A stretch of 64,000 nucleotides of DNA from Brucella sp. BE17 (GTDB lineage: Bacteria > Pseudomonadota > Alphaproteobacteria > Rhizobiales > Rhizobiaceae): the NCBI RefSeq assembly GCF_039545455.1, contig NZ_CP154467.1, positions 496,001 to 560,000 on the forward strand, given 5' to 3'. The translations under genes and the position numbers were made by a program. Positions 51,932 to 62,279 of the stretch are shown one piece after another. Below the pieces are notes generated by a model. It saw only the letters and a program-made list of their open reading frames with translations. It did no database searches and was not told where the DNA came from. The number at the start of each line of letters is the position of its first letter. Position 1 is the first letter of the stretch.

Positions 51932-52672
51932 ATGACTGATAAAGCCATCAAGATGAGTTCGGTCAATAAATGGTATGGCCAGCTTCATGTTCTAAAAGAC
52001 ATCAATCTGGATGTGAACCGCGGCGAGCATATCGTGTTATGCGGACCATCTGGCTCGGGCAAGTCGACTCTTATCCGCTGTATCAACTATCTTGAAGAAA
52101 TTCAGGATGGGGCAATAGACGTCAATGGCACGCGTCTTGGAAATACAGGCGCGAATGTCGATCACATCCGTCGCGATGTTGGCATGGTATTTCAGCAGTT
52201 TAACCTGTTTCCGCATATGACGGTGCTGGAAAACTGCATGTTGGCACCGCGCCGTGTGCACAAATCCTCGACAGCAGACGCTAAAGAAAAGGCGATGCAT
52301 TTTTTGAAGCGTGTCCACATCGCCGAACAGGCCGAAAAACATCCCGCGCAGCTCTCCGGCGGCCAGCAGCAGCGTGTGGCGATTGCGCGCGCGCTATGCA
52401 TGGGTCCCAAGATTATGCTGTTCGATGAGCCGACCTCGGCGCTCGATCCTGAAATGGTCAAGGAAGTGCTCGACACCATGATCAGCCTTGCCGACGACGG
52501 CATCACCATGATCTGCGTAACCCATGAAATGGGCTTTGCGCGTGCCGTCGCTCACCGCGTCATTTTCATGGATCGCGGCGAAATCATCGAAAGCGCGCCA
52601 CCCAGTGAATTCTTCAGCAATCCCAGACACGAACGCGCCAAGGCGTTCTTGGGCCAAATTCTCAACCACTGA
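51932..52672 (+). CDS. Polar amino-acid ABC transporter ATP-binding protein
   Basis: GlnQ/HisP-type ATPase: Walker [11 protein letters not shown]-loop [11 protein letters not shown], signature LSGGQQQR, Walker [16 protein letters not shown] and H-loop VTHEMGFAR, 246 residues. ATG at 51932 has GAGAG upstream; ATG 51917 is possible. Partners: two permeases and a binding protein follow directly. Confidence 0.94.
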   Translation: MTDKAIKMSSVNKWYGQLHVLKDINLDVNRGEHIVLCGPSGSGKSTLIRCINYLEEIQDGAIDVNGTRLGNTGANVDHIRRDVGMVFQQFNLFPHMTVLENCMLAPRRVHKSSTADAKEKAMHFLKRVHIAEQAEKHPAQLSGGQQQRVAIARALCMGPKIMLFDEPTSALDPEMVKEVLDTMISLADDGITMICVTHEMGFARAVAHRVIFMDRGEIIESAPPSEFFSNPRHERAKAFLGQILNH

Positions 52673-52713
52673 CAACAACAAGGGGAATAAAGGCGATAAG
52701 TGGGAGATAGCGA

Positions 52714-53382
52714 ATGCAATATACATTTGACATGGGACCGATTCTGGCAGCATGGCCCGCACTTCTAAACGGTGCGATCCAGACGCTGAAAATTTCGTCC
52801 ATTTCCATGGTTCTGGGCTTAACGCTCGGCATTGTCTTCATGCTGATGCGCATGAGTTCGGTGCGTGTGATTTCACTCACAGCTTTCGGCTATATCGAAT
52901 TGATCCGTAACACACCTTTTCTGGTGCAGTTGTTCTTTATCTTCTTCGGCATGCCGACGCTGGGAATCACGCTCTCGGCAGAACAGGCAGCTATCCTCGC
53001 CATGACGCTCAATTGCGCGGCCTATGCGGCAGAAATCGTGCGCGGCGGTGTCGAGTCGATCAAGGCAGGGCAGGTCGAGGCCGGTAAGGCGCTGGGGCTG
53101 CATACATTCGACATATATCGTTTCATCATCTTCCGCCCGGCTATTCGCGCGGTTTATCCGGCCCTTTGCAGCCAGTTTATTCTGATGATGCTCAACTCCA
53201 GTCTTGTCGCGTCGATCTCCGCGGAAGAACTCACCTATGTCGGACAGATGATCGATTCCGAAACGTTTCGCAGCTTTGAAATCTATTTCGTGCTCGGCGT
53301 CATCTATCTCGCACTTTCGCAGTTCTTCTCCATCGTTCTGCAAGTCATCGGCAGAACCTATTTCTCCTACCCGTCGAAGTGA
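52714..53382 (+). CDS. Polar amino-acid ABC transporter permease 1
   Basis: HisM/GlnP-type permease, 222 residues with about five membrane segments and the EAA loop (VESIKAGQVEAGKALGLHTF). FGYIELIRNTPFLVQLFFIF is the family signature. Works with the second permease and the ATPase. Confidence 0.93.
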   Translation: MQYTFDMGPILAAWPALLNGAIQTLKISSISMVLGLTLGIVFMLMRMSSVRVISLTAFGYIELIRNTPFLVQLFFIFFGMPTLGITLSAEQAAILAMTLNCAAYAAEIVRGGVESIKAGQVEAGKALGLHTFDIYRFIIFRPAIRAVYPALCSQFILMMLNSSLVASISAEELTYVGQMIDSETFRSFEIYFVLGVIYLALSQFFSIVLQVIGRTYFSYPSK

Positions 53383-53391
53383 GGCCCAAAG

Positions 53392-54042
53392 ATGATACGC
53401 AGTTTTGGTTTCTCAGAATTTCTCTTCATTCTTCAGGGAGCACAGTGGACGGTGATCCTGTGCATTCTGGCCTTCACCTTCGGCGGTCTTGGCGGGCTTC
53501 TGGTAGCTCTTGGGCGGACGTCCACAAGAAAATGGCTGCGCTATCTGATGGCGACCTATATCCAGATTTTTCAGGGCACGCCGCTGCTGATACAGCTTTT
53601 CTTTGTCTATTTCGGCCTGCCGATCCTGGGTATCCGGGTCGATATATGGGTGGCGCTGATCACCGGTCTGTCACTGCATGCCAGCGCATTTTTGGGCGAA
53701 ATCTGGCGTGGCAGCATTCAGGCTGTACCTGCGGGGCAGGACGAGGCCGCCCGCGCATTGGGGGTCGGGTATTTCTATCGCATGAAGGACGTGGTGCTGC
53801 CGCAGGCATTTCGCATAGGCCTTCCGGCGACAATCGGATTTCTGGTCAATCTGATCAAGGGAACGGCGCTGGCCGCCCTTCTCGGACTGACGGAACTCAC
53901 CCGTTCGGGGCAGTTGATGGCCAATATCACTTTCGAGCCGATGAAGGTCTACGGCACGGTGGGGCTCATCTATTTCATCATTTGCGTTCCACTCACCTAT
54001 TACAGCGCCCGGATCGAGAAGCGTCTCAATGCTTCGCGATAA
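53392..54042 (+). CDS. Polar amino-acid ABC transporter permease 2
   Basis: Second HisM-type permease (216 residues): YIQIFQGTPLLIQLFFVYFG and EAA loop (QAVPAGQDEAARALGVGYFY). Nine bases after permease 1. Together they form the heterodimeric channel. Confidence 0.93.
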   Translation: MIRSFGFSEFLFILQGAQWTVILCILAFTFGGLGGLLVALGRTSTRKWLRYLMATYIQIFQGTPLLIQLFFVYFGLPILGIRVDIWVALITGLSLHASAFLGEIWRGSIQAVPAGQDEAARALGVGYFYRMKDVVLPQAFRIGLPATIGFLVNLIKGTALAALLGLTELTRSGQLMANITFEPMKVYGTVGLIYFIICVPLTYYSARIEKRLNASR

Positions 54043-54043
54043 A

Positions 54044-54088
54044 GCATGTCTCCTGAAACTGGGAACCGTTTTCGGAACAAAGACATGC
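54044..54088. repeat. 45-bp palindromic intergenic repeat, copy 2
   Basis: Same pattern as 51826-51870: GCATGTCTC ... GGGAACCG ... AAAGACATGC. It separates permease 2 from the binding-protein gene and could stabilise or process the operon mRNA. Confidence 0.8.
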
Positions 54089-54132
54089 GTAAAAACCAAA
54101 GCAATCAGGTAAAATCAACCAGAGGTAAGAAC

Positions 54133-54972
54133 ATGATCAATCGGGTTTACAAGCGTTCGACAATCGCTCTCACTTTAGCCACCAGCATGATCGTATCGGC
54201 ATTGAATGTCGGTGCGTCCGAGGCAGCCAGCCCGGAAGAAATCAAGGCCAAGGGCGTGGCGGTGATTGGTGTGCAAATGGACCAGTTTCCATGGGGCTTT
54301 ATCGATGAGAATGGCCAGAACGGCGGTTACGACATCGATGTTGCCAACCTTATTGCCAAGGAGCTGGGCGTCAAGGTCAAGTTTGAGCGCGTAACGGGAC
54401 AAAACCGCATTCCGCTGGTTACCAATGGTATGGTGGATTTTCTCGTACCCTCGATGACAATTACGCCGGAACGCGCCAAGGTCATCCAGTTCGTGCTTCC
54501 TTACTCGGCCAATGACATCACCGTCTGGGGCAAGAAAGATGCCGACATCAAAGGCAATGACGATCTCGCCAATTACACGATCGGCGTCAATCGGGGCAGC
54601 TCTTTCGAGCCGATCCTCAAGAAGGTCGCCCCGGCTGGCACCAAGATCAAGGGTTTTGACGATGACGCGACTACCGTACAGGCGCTTCTTTCAGGACAGG
54701 TCGATGCCATTCTCGGCAGCCTTACCTACGGGCTTGTGATTGAGAATACCGGCAATGGCGACAAATATGAGCGCAAATACAAGGCAGCCGATAATATTCA
54801 AGCGATGGCTGTGCGCAAGGGCGACCAGGAAATGCTCGATTATCTCAATGATTTTGTGACGCGCCACAACGCGGACGGTTCACTCGACGAGCTTTACAAA
54901 AAATGGATTGGCGTCGATCGTCCGGAACTGCCGACAACGCTTGAAGGGGTGGATTTCACCGGCAAGCAGTAA
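54133..54972 (+). CDS. Periplasmic amino-acid-binding protein
   Basis: Start at ATG 54133 with AGAGG upstream. Signal peptide (IALTLATSMIVSALNVGASE region, cleavage near residue 30), then SBP family 3 domain: MDQFPWGFIDENGQNGGYDI, DVANLIAKELGVKVKFE, and VDAILGSLTYGL. It captures the substrate for the ABC importer. The ligand cannot be told; cyclic amides or modified amino acids fit the hydantoinase genes. Confidence 0.92.
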   Translation: MINRVYKRSTIALTLATSMIVSALNVGASEAASPEEIKAKGVAVIGVQMDQFPWGFIDENGQNGGYDIDVANLIAKELGVKVKFERVTGQNRIPLVTNGMVDFLVPSMTITPERAKVIQFVLPYSANDITVWGKKDADIKGNDDLANYTIGVNRGSSFEPILKKVAPAGTKIKGFDDDATTVQALLSGQVDAILGSLTYGLVIENTGNGDKYERKYKAADNIQAMAVRKGDQEMLDYLNDFVTRHNADGSLDELYKKWIGVDRPELPTTLEGVDFTGKQ

Positions 54973-55184
54973 GTTTAAACCCAAGCCTATTAACCCAAGG
55001 CTACCAAACCCAAGCCTTCCCGGTGCGCCTGAGCGCATCGGGGGACGCAAGATTACCAGCATTCGAAGACATTGAACCCGCAAACAAGCGATTGCGGGAA
55101 CCGATAAACGCGTGCCTGCGCCGGGTGTTTTGAGTCCCGCTCCGCAACCAAGGCATAGATATCATTCCGGGAGTTAGGCAGAAC

Positions 55185-57272
55185 ATGACGATAGATGGCA
55201 AACTGATCAGGGTCGGTGTCGATATCGGAGGAACTTTTACCGATGTGGCGATGGAAGTAGGCTCCACCCTTCATTCGACCAAGGTGCTGACGGATTATGC
55301 ATTTCCGGAAAACGCCATCATCAAGGCTATTCGCGAGGTCGCGGATAAGGCAGGCATTGCGCTCGACCAGATCGACACTGTGATCCATGGCACGACGCTT
55401 GCAACCAATGCGCTGATCGAACGGCGCGGTGCCAAAACAGCACTTGTAACGACCAAAGGCTTTCGCGATGTGATTGAAATGCGCACCGAAAGCCGTTTCG
55501 AGCAATATGATCTCGATATAGTACTTCCCGCGCCGCTTGTAGCGCGCAATGACCGTCTGGTGCTCGATGAGCGCATGGGCGCAAGCGGCGAGGTATTGAA
55601 GCCGCTGGATGACACCGAGGTCGATGCGCTTTGCGACCGTATCATTGCGCATGGCTATGAAAGTGTTGGCGTCGGTTTCATCCACTCCTATCTTAATGGC
55701 GAGCACGAGCGCCGTTTCCGCGAACGGCTGCTTGCAAAAAAGCCCGATCTTTCGGTCTCGATTTCGTGCGAAGTTTCCCCGCAGATGCGCGAATTCCAGC
55801 GCTTTAACACCGTCTGTGCAAATGCTTATGTCAAGCCGCTGATGGCCTCCTATCTTAATCGTCTTGTCGGGCGCTTGCGTGAGGAAGGGCTGGTCGCACC
55901 CGTCTTCATGATCCATTCGGGCGGCGGCATCATCAGCATCGAAAGCGCCATCGAATTTCCGGTGCGCCTGCTTGAATCCGGTCCCGCTGGTGGTGCAATC
56001 TTTGCCGCCCACATCGCGGCCAATCACAAGCTCGATCAGGTCGTTTCTTACGACATGGGCGGCACGACTGCCAAAATCTGCCTGATCGAACAGCAGATGC
56101 CGAAAACCTCCAAAACCTTTGAAGTGGCACGCACCTATCGTTTCAAGAAGGGTAGCGGCATGCCGATTTCCATTCCGGTGATCGAAATGGTCGAGATCGG
56201 TGCGGGCGGTGGCTCGATTGCAACCGTCGACAGCATGCGCCAGATCCGCGTCGGCCCGCATAGTGCGGGTTCGGAACCGGGACCAGCCTGCTATGATCGC
56301 GGCGGCACGCACCCCACCGTTACCGACGCCGATGTCATTTTAGGCCGTCTTGACCCCGATGGCTTTGCCGGCGGCACTATGCAACTCTCGCGCTCAGCAT
56401 CGGAGAAGGCGATGGAGGCCGATATCGGCTCCAAACTTGGTTCGGATGTGTCGACTTCCGCCTATGGGTTGAGCGAAGTGGTCGACGAAAATATGAGCAA
56501 TGCCGCACGCATGCATGCGGTTGAAAACGGTAAGGAATTGTCCGAATTCACCATGATCGCTTTTGGTGGAGCAGCCCCCGTTCATGCCGCGCGCCTTTGT
56601 GAAAAACTCGGCGTCATCGACTTGCTTATTCCGCCTGGTGCGGGCGTGGGGTCGGCCATCGGCTTCTTGCGTGCGCCATTCGGTTTTGAATCGGTCCGTA
56701 GTGCTTATAGCCGCTTAAGCCGCTTCGAGGGCAGGGCCATCAATGCGGTCATCGAGGAACTGGTTGAAGAAGCAACCTCGTTTGTGCGCTCCGGTGCCCC
56801 GGACGCCAACCCGACGCTCGAATGCACGGCCTATATGCGTTATGCAGGCCAAGGCTGGGAAGTGCCTGTGACCATCGATGTACGCGATTACACCGATGCG
56901 GACGCTACATTGTTCCGTACGCTGTTCGATGAATGTTATGAGCGTTTCTTTGGCCGTGTCATCGACGATCTCGATGTCGAGATCGTGAGCTGGTCGCTGC
57001 GTGCCAGTGCGGATGCCGCGCCGCCCACACCTGCAAAGCCCGTGCAGAAACAGGCAGAGGCCGCAATCTCCGGCAAGCGCCAGGTCTTCGACATTCTCGA
57101 AGAGCGTTTTCTAGATACCGCGATTATCGAGCGCGAAGCCATGAAGCCCGGCGATTGGATTTCCGGCCCCGCCATCATCACCGAGCGTGAAACCTCGACC
57201 GTTGTCACCTCAAGCCGTGAAGCGATCATGCAGGCAGACGGATGCCTGCTGTTGCGCGCCAAGGCTGCTTAA
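55185..57272 (+). CDS. HyuA-type hydantoinase/oxoprolinase subunit A
   Basis: 695 residues of the hydantoinase A/oxoprolinase family: actin-like ATPase motifs IRVGVDIGGTFTDVAM, VIHGTTLATNALIERRGAKT, YDMGGTTAKICLIE, and a late GAGVGSAIGFLRAP. With HyuB it performs ATP-dependent opening of a cyclic amide (5-oxoproline, N-methylhydantoin or similar). Eleven bases separate it from hyuB. Confidence 0.93.
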   Translation: MTIDGKLIRVGVDIGGTFTDVAMEVGSTLHSTKVLTDYAFPENAIIKAIREVADKAGIALDQIDTVIHGTTLATNALIERRGAKTALVTTKGFRDVIEMRTESRFEQYDLDIVLPAPLVARNDRLVLDERMGASGEVLKPLDDTEVDALCDRIIAHGYESVGVGFIHSYLNGEHERRFRERLLAKKPDLSVSISCEVSPQMREFQRFNTVCANAYVKPLMASYLNRLVGRLREEGLVAPVFMIHSGGGIISIESAIEFPVRLLESGPAGGAIFAAHIAANHKLDQVVSYDMGGTTAKICLIEQQMPKTSKTFEVARTYRFKKGSGMPISIPVIEMVEIGAGGGSIATVDSMRQIRVGPHSAGSEPGPACYDRGGTHPTVTDADVILGRLDPDGFAGGTMQLSRSASEKAMEADIGSKLGSDVSTSAYGLSEVVDENMSNAARMHAVENGKELSEFTMIAFGGAAPVHAARLCEKLGVIDLLIPPGAGVGSAIGFLRAPFGFESVRSAYSRLSRFEGRAINAVIEELVEEATSFVRSGAPDANPTLECTAYMRYAGQGWEVPVTIDVRDYTDADATLFRTLFDECYERFFGRVIDDLDVEIVSWSLRASADAAPPTPAKPVQKQAEAAISGKRQVFDILEERFLDTAIIEREAMKPGDWISGPAIITERETSTVVTSSREAIMQADGCLLLRAKAA

Positions 57273-57283
57273 GGAATTCTATC

Positions 57284-58921
57284 ATGACAAAGAAACCCAT
57301 TTCCGATGTCCATATGCAGATCATGTGGAACCGCCTGATTTCCGTTGTCGAAGAACAGGCCGTCACGCTTATCCGCACCGCTTTCAGCACGAGCGTGCGT
57401 GAATCGGGCGACCTTTCCGCCGGTGTCTTCAACCGCGCCGGTCTGATGATCGCACAGGCCGTGACCGGCACGCCCGGCCACGTCAATGCCATGGCGGAAG
57501 CCGTCGGACATTTCATCAACGATATCGGTCGCGAAAATATTTTTGAGGGCGATGTTTATATCACCAATGACCCATGGAAGGGTACTGGCCATCTTCACGA
57601 CTTCACCGTTGTATCGCCAAGCTTTCGCAAGGGTGAGCTGACCGGCTTTTTCGCCTGTACGGCCCACGTTGTGGATGTTGGCGGACGCGGTTTTGGCCCC
57701 GATGCCAACGAAGTTTATGAAGAAGGCATTTTCGTGCCTATCATGAAATTCGCCGAGCGCGGTGTGGTCAATAAGGATTTGGTGAATATCCTGCGTAACA
57801 ATGTGCGCGAAAGCCATCAGGTTGTCGGCGACGTCTATTCGCTCGCAGCTTGCAACGAAATCGGCCATCGCCGCCTGATGGACATGATGGACGAGTTTCA
57901 GCTCGATGATCTCGAAGGGCTGGCCGACTTCATCTTCAAGCGCAGCTATGATGCAACCCTTGAACTGCTCGCGGCCCTTCCGCATGGCACCTATTCCAAC
58001 GTCATGCGCGTGGATGGCTATGGTGATCCGATCGATATTGCTGTGCGCATCGATGTGCATGCCGACCACATTCTGGCCGATTTCGATGGCACGTCAGCAC
58101 CGAGTCCCAAGGGCATCAACTGCCCACTGATCTATTCGTCAGCCTATGCCTGTTATGGGCTTAAATGCTCGCTCGCACCGGAAATTCCCAACAACCACGC
58201 GTCGCTCCTGCCATTCAAGGTGGCAGCGCCTAAGGATTGTATCCTGAATGCGCAGCGTCCGGCACCTGTTTCGGTGCGTCACGTGCTTGGTCATCTGGTC
58301 CCCGATGCGGTGCTCGGGGCTGTGCACAAGATGTTGCCGGGAAAAGTGCCGGCGGAAGGATCGGGAGCGTTGTGGAATCTGCATGTCAGCGCACGTCCGC
58401 TCACAGGCAAGGACGCGCCAAAGGATGGCGGTCATCGCGCGGAAGTGCTTCTTTTCAACAGCGGCGGCACCGGCGCAAGACCACATCTCGACGGCTTAAG
58501 TGCCACGGCTTTTCCGAGCGGTGTGCATTCCATGTCGATCGAGGCGACCGAGCATGTCGGCCCGGTCATTTTCTGGCGCAAGGAATTGCGCGATGGTTCG
58601 GGTGGTGCCGGTGAGTTTCGCGGTGGTCTCGGTCAGGTGGTCGAAATAGCGCCGACAGAAGGACACGAGATCTATTTCAACGCCATGTTCGACCGCATCA
58701 AGCACCCACCGCGCGGCCGTGAAGGCGGTGAAAACGGTGCGGCCGGTGCCGTTCTGCTCGATGACGGAACGGTGCTCAATGCCAAGGGTCGCCAGCATGT
58801 GCCGGCCGGTCGTAGCCTGATCCTGCAATTGCCGGGCGGCGGCGGCTATGGGCCGGTCGATAAGCGCGATGCGGAAGCTGTCAAACGCGACCTTGAATAT
58901 GATTATGTCGTGAATGGATAA
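57284..58921 (+). CDS. HyuB-type hydantoinase/oxoprolinase subunit B
   Basis: 545 residues; ATG 57284 with AAGGA upstream. Family marks: RTAFSTSVRESGDLSAGVFN, GDVYITNDPWKGTGHLHDFT, GGGGYGPVDKRD at the end. The partner of HyuA. The substrate is not given by sequence; the gene pair plus amino-acid transporter suggests a cyclic amino-acid derivative. Confidence 0.93.
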   Translation: MTKKPISDVHMQIMWNRLISVVEEQAVTLIRTAFSTSVRESGDLSAGVFNRAGLMIAQAVTGTPGHVNAMAEAVGHFINDIGRENIFEGDVYITNDPWKGTGHLHDFTVVSPSFRKGELTGFFACTAHVVDVGGRGFGPDANEVYEEGIFVPIMKFAERGVVNKDLVNILRNNVRESHQVVGDVYSLAACNEIGHRRLMDMMDEFQLDDLEGLADFIFKRSYDATLELLAALPHGTYSNVMRVDGYGDPIDIAVRIDVHADHILADFDGTSAPSPKGINCPLIYSSAYACYGLKCSLAPEIPNNHASLLPFKVAAPKDCILNAQRPAPVSVRHVLGHLVPDAVLGAVHKMLPGKVPAEGSGALWNLHVSARPLTGKDAPKDGGHRAEVLLFNSGGTGARPHLDGLSATAFPSGVHSMSIEATEHVGPVIFWRKELRDGSGGAGEFRGGLGQVVEIAPTEGHEIYFNAMFDRIKHPPRGREGGENGAAGAVLLDDGTVLNAKGRQHVPAGRSLILQLPGGGGYGPVDKRDAEAVKRDLEYDYVVNG

Positions 58922-58934
58922 GTCCATAAAATTA

Positions 58935-58963
58935 GAAGCCGCCCGGATGGGCGGCTTCTTTTT
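58935..58963 (+). terminator. Rho-independent terminator after hyuB
   Basis: Ten-base stem GAAGCCGCCC / GGGCGGCTTC with four-base loop and TTTTT, 13 bp after the hyuB stop. Confidence 0.92.
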
Positions 58964-58997
58964 AAGTTCTGATATAAAACCATTGATCCGCAGACAT

Positions 58998-59033
58998 AAA
59001 GAAAGCCGCAGATTTTATTCTGCGGCTTTCTTT
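58998..59033. terminator. Bidirectional terminator for kdgD
   Basis: Fourteen-base perfect stem AAAGAAAGCCGCAG (58998-59011) / CTGCGGCTTTCTTT (59020-59033). Ends the leftward kdgD unit. Confidence 0.85.
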
Positions 59034-59051
59034 GTTCGTTTGCTTTAAGCT

Positions 59052-60033
<982 letters not shown>

Positions 60034-60034
60034 T

Positions 60035-60051
60035 AACTTATATTATAAGTT
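60035..60051. promoter_or_regulatory. Palindromic operator overlapping gntR stop
   Basis: AACTTATATTATAAGTT, a perfect 17-bp palindrome directly upstream of the kdgD -35 and covering the stop codon of the GntR gene (60043). A shorter related core CTTATAAG occurs at 60854-60861 upstream of the gntR gene. Likely site of the GntR protein. Confidence 0.6.
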
Positions 60052-60780
60052 GTCGCGATTGCGTCGCAGCAGGTTGCGGTAACGGGTCTGGCTGCCTTTG
60101 AGGTGAAAGCGCATGGCTTCGCGTGCGCCTTCCTCATCAGCGTTGAGTATGGCTTCGACAATCTGTCCATGCTCACTGTGAAGACGCACGATATAGTCCT
60201 GCGTGCTGGCGTCGGGTCCGGGCTGAAGGGCAGCACGCGGAATGATGCCACCGCCGATCATCGACAGAAATTCAGCGAAGCGCGGATTGTTGCTGGCATC
60301 CGCTATGGCGAGGTGCAAGGCAAAATCTGCTTCCGCGGTGGTCTTACCTTCTTTCATGCAGGCCAATACGCGCTCATGGCAGCCAATAATTGTTTCTTCC
60401 TGCTGCGGGGAGCGACGCAGAGCAGCAAGTCCCGCCGCTTCGACCTCAACGCCGGTACGTAGTTCAAGAATCTCGATCACCGAGGAGACGCGGTCATAAT
60501 CGATGTTCTGGAAAGGCAGTGCTTCGGGGCGAGGGGCTTCAAGAACGAAAACGCCCGAGCCCTGTCGACCTTCCACCAGGCCATCGGCGCGAAGTGCTGC
60601 AATGGCTTCGCGCACTACGGTGCGGCTTACGCCGAACTGCGTTGTCAGTTGCGCCTCACTTGGCAATTTGCTGCCAGGATCAAAATTGCCAGATTGAATC
60701 GATTGCCTGAGCTCATTGCTCACCTTGCTGACGAGATTGCCCGCTGCACTTCGGTTGATCGGTTGTATTTTTTCTGCCAA
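60043..60780 (-). CDS. GntR-family regulator, FadR/FCD type, next to kdgD
   Basis: TTG start, GGAG about ten bases upstream. Winged helix at 25-80 (LPSEAQLTTQFGVSRTVVRE, DGLVEGRQGSGVFV) and FCD domain (FALHLAIADASNNPRFAEFL, LHSEHGQIVEAIL). It likely represses kdgD and itself. It resembles the regulator at 50168 in length and plan, so the two may be paralogues bracketing one catabolic locus. Confidence 0.9.
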   Translation of the reverse strand: MAEKIQPINRSAAGNLVSKVSNELRQSIQSGNFDPGSKLPSEAQLTTQFGVSRTVVREAIAALRADGLVEGRQGSGVFVLEAPRPEALPFQNIDYDRVSSVIEILELRTGVEVEAAGLAALRRSPQQEETIIGCHERVLACMKEGKTTAEADFALHLAIADASNNPRFAEFLSMIGGGIIPRAALQPGPDASTQDYIVRLHSEHGQIVEAILNADEEGAREAMRFHLKGSQTRYRNLLRRNRDNL

Positions 60781-61102
60781 AATCGTCGCGCTCCAATAAC
60801 CGCAAAACCGTCGTTAAAAAGCAATTCCTTGGCCTCTAAGTCAAGTCGTCTCGCTTATAAGATAAATTTCAATTCTTTTCGTGGCCGGGCGCGAGTTATC
60901 GTAACCGTGTGAAAGCGCGTTACACCGGACTTTTTCATCCGCTTGAGCACGCCGCCGTATTTCAACTTTAATTCAATAATGGTATATTTTCATTGCCGCA
61001 TTGGATGCAGATTTTTATTTCTGGATTTAATTTTTCTTGAGTGTTCCCAGCCTCCGAAATCGTTTTAGCTCACTACGAATTAAAACTGATGAAGGAAAAA
61101 TC
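60781..61102. other. Intergenic stretch upstream of gntR and the secreted protein gene
   Basis: Divergent promoter region, AT-rich. CTTATAAG at 60854-60861 may be a GntR half-operator. No further gene seen. Confidence 0.4.
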
Positions 61103-61498
61103 ATGTCCAATATGGTGCGCGTTTCTCTGGCAGTTCTCTTGCTGGGGGCCGGTCTTGCTCCTGTCTCAGCCCAACAGCAGCCGACACCGGAACAGATGGA
61201 AATGGCTTATACTGCCGCCCGTAATCAGCTTGGCGTACTGAAATATTGTCAGGAAAAGGGCTATACAGATGGTGCTGCGGTTGACGTTCAAAGCAAGCTT
61301 ATCGGTCTGATTCCTGCGCCGTCCGATGCATCCAAAGCCGATTCTGCGGAGGAAAGCGGAAAGCAGGGCAAGGTTTCGGCCATGGGCGTTGATCAGGATT
61401 TCGCTGAAAGCGCTAAAGCACAGAACGTTTCCGAAGAAAAGCTTTGCCAGACGCTGGCCGATACGGTCAAGCAGGCGGCGTCGCAACTGCCGAATTAA
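61103..61498 (+). CDS. Secreted conserved-type protein (131 aa)
   Basis: ATG at 61103 with AAGGAA upstream. Signal peptide (VSLAVLLLGAGLAPVSA, cleavage near residue 23), then a helical domain with two cysteines (LKYCQEKG and EKLCQTL). A Ser/Ala/Lys linker (SDASKADSAEESGKQG) lies in the middle. Function unknown; followed by a terminator, so it is monocistronic. Confidence 0.75.
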   Translation: MSNMVRVSLAVLLLGAGLAPVSAQQQPTPEQMEMAYTAARNQLGVLKYCQEKGYTDGAAVDVQSKLIGLIPAPSDASKADSAEESGKQGKVSAMGVDQDFAESAKAQNVSEEKLCQTLADTVKQAASQLPN

Positions 61499-61520
61499 GC
61501 GCTTTATGCATTGAAGTGAA

Positions 61521-61546
61521 GAGCCCCGCCGTGTGCGGGGTTTTTA
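61521..61546 (+). terminator. Rho-independent terminator
   Basis: Stem GCCCCGC / GCGGGG(T) with a short loop then TTTTT, about 25 bp after the secreted-protein stop. Confidence 0.85.
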
Positions 61547-61726
61547 AGTTATAAAGCGCTATGGCTGCCTGAATAAGCCTGTAGACTCTGTGGTCCGTGG
61601 AAAACCTGAAATTCTTTTTGTTTTCTGGCGGTTCCTTGCTTGACACTTGTTCACGAACCCCTTAAACGACCGCTCACGCCAGATGGAAACATCAGGGCAA
61701 AGTGATCGTAAGGTCGCAAGAAATGC

Positions 61727-61803
61727 GCGGGTGTAGCTCAGTTGGTTAGAGTGCCGGCCTGTCACGCCGGAGGTCGCGGGTTCGAGCCCCGTCACTCGCG
61801 CCA
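61727..61803 (+). tRNA. tRNA-Asp (anticodon GTC), copy 1
   Basis: 77 bases with acceptor GCGGGTG/CACTCGC, anticodon loop CTGTCAC and encoded CCA. A CTTGACA about 90 bp upstream may be its promoter. A second copy with a similar upstream segment follows 318 bp later. Confidence 0.97.
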
Positions 61804-62044
61804 CTTTCTTCAAACAATCAAATAGACTGTTGAAACGAAAGTGGCGCTTTCCGCCTTTGTCTGCGCATATTTTTCCTGAAAAGCCCGGCTTTTGACTAGT
61901 TTCGCGGCTTTGCTCAATGCAATTGTGTAATATTACGATTGTTTGCTGAAGCTCTGCTTGACACCGCTGCGTCGACCCCTTAAACGACCGCTCACGCCGG
62001 ACGAAAATGTTCAGGCTATGTGGCCGAAAGGTTGCAAGAAATGC

Positions 62045-62121
62045 GCGGGTGTAGCTCAGTTGGTTAGAGTGCCGGCCTGTCACGCCGGAGGTCGCGGGTT
62101 CGAGCCCCGTCACTCGCGCCA
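62045..62121 (+). tRNA. tRNA-Asp (anticodon GTC), copy 2
   Basis: Identical in sequence to copy 1. The preceding 90 bp (CTTGACA, CCTTAAACGACCGCTCACGC, GCAAGAAATGCG) is also repeated with changes, showing an old tandem duplication of the whole tRNA unit. Confidence 0.97.
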
Positions 62122-62183
62122 TTTTCTCTCAGAAACATTATAAGATGATTGAGATGGAAATGGCGCATCACGTCATTTGCCTT

Positions 62184-62279
62184 TTAGCGAAAAAACTGTC
62201 GCCATGACAGATACGCGATCGAGAGTACGATTGCTGCGATGACGACGAGGTCACCGCTCGCGAGCAGAGTGTTTGGCAT
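62184..62279 (-). CDS. 31-residue single-pass membrane protein
   Basis: Too short for usual gene calls. ATG 62279 has a perfect AAGGAGG seven bases upstream. The product is MPNTLLASGDLVVIAAIVLS followed by IAYLSWRQFFR: one membrane helix with a basic C terminus, like small regulatory membrane proteins. It lies upstream of the nuo operon on the opposite strand; a link to respiration is speculation. Confidence 0.6.
   Translation of the reverse strand: MPNTLLASGDLVVIAAIVLSIAYLSWRQFFR

Noticed and set aside
53379-54056. Second plus-strand frame across permease 2
   Set aside because: Out-of-frame shadow of the permease gene with no recognisable domain.
55053-56312. 419-codon minus-strand frame
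   Set aside because: Shadow of the hyuA gene in GC-rich DNA; no family, no ribosome site.
61559-62122. Long minus-strand frame reading ARVTGLEPATSGVTGRHSNQ twice
   Set aside because: It is the antisense of the two tRNA-Asp genes, a well-known source of false protein calls.
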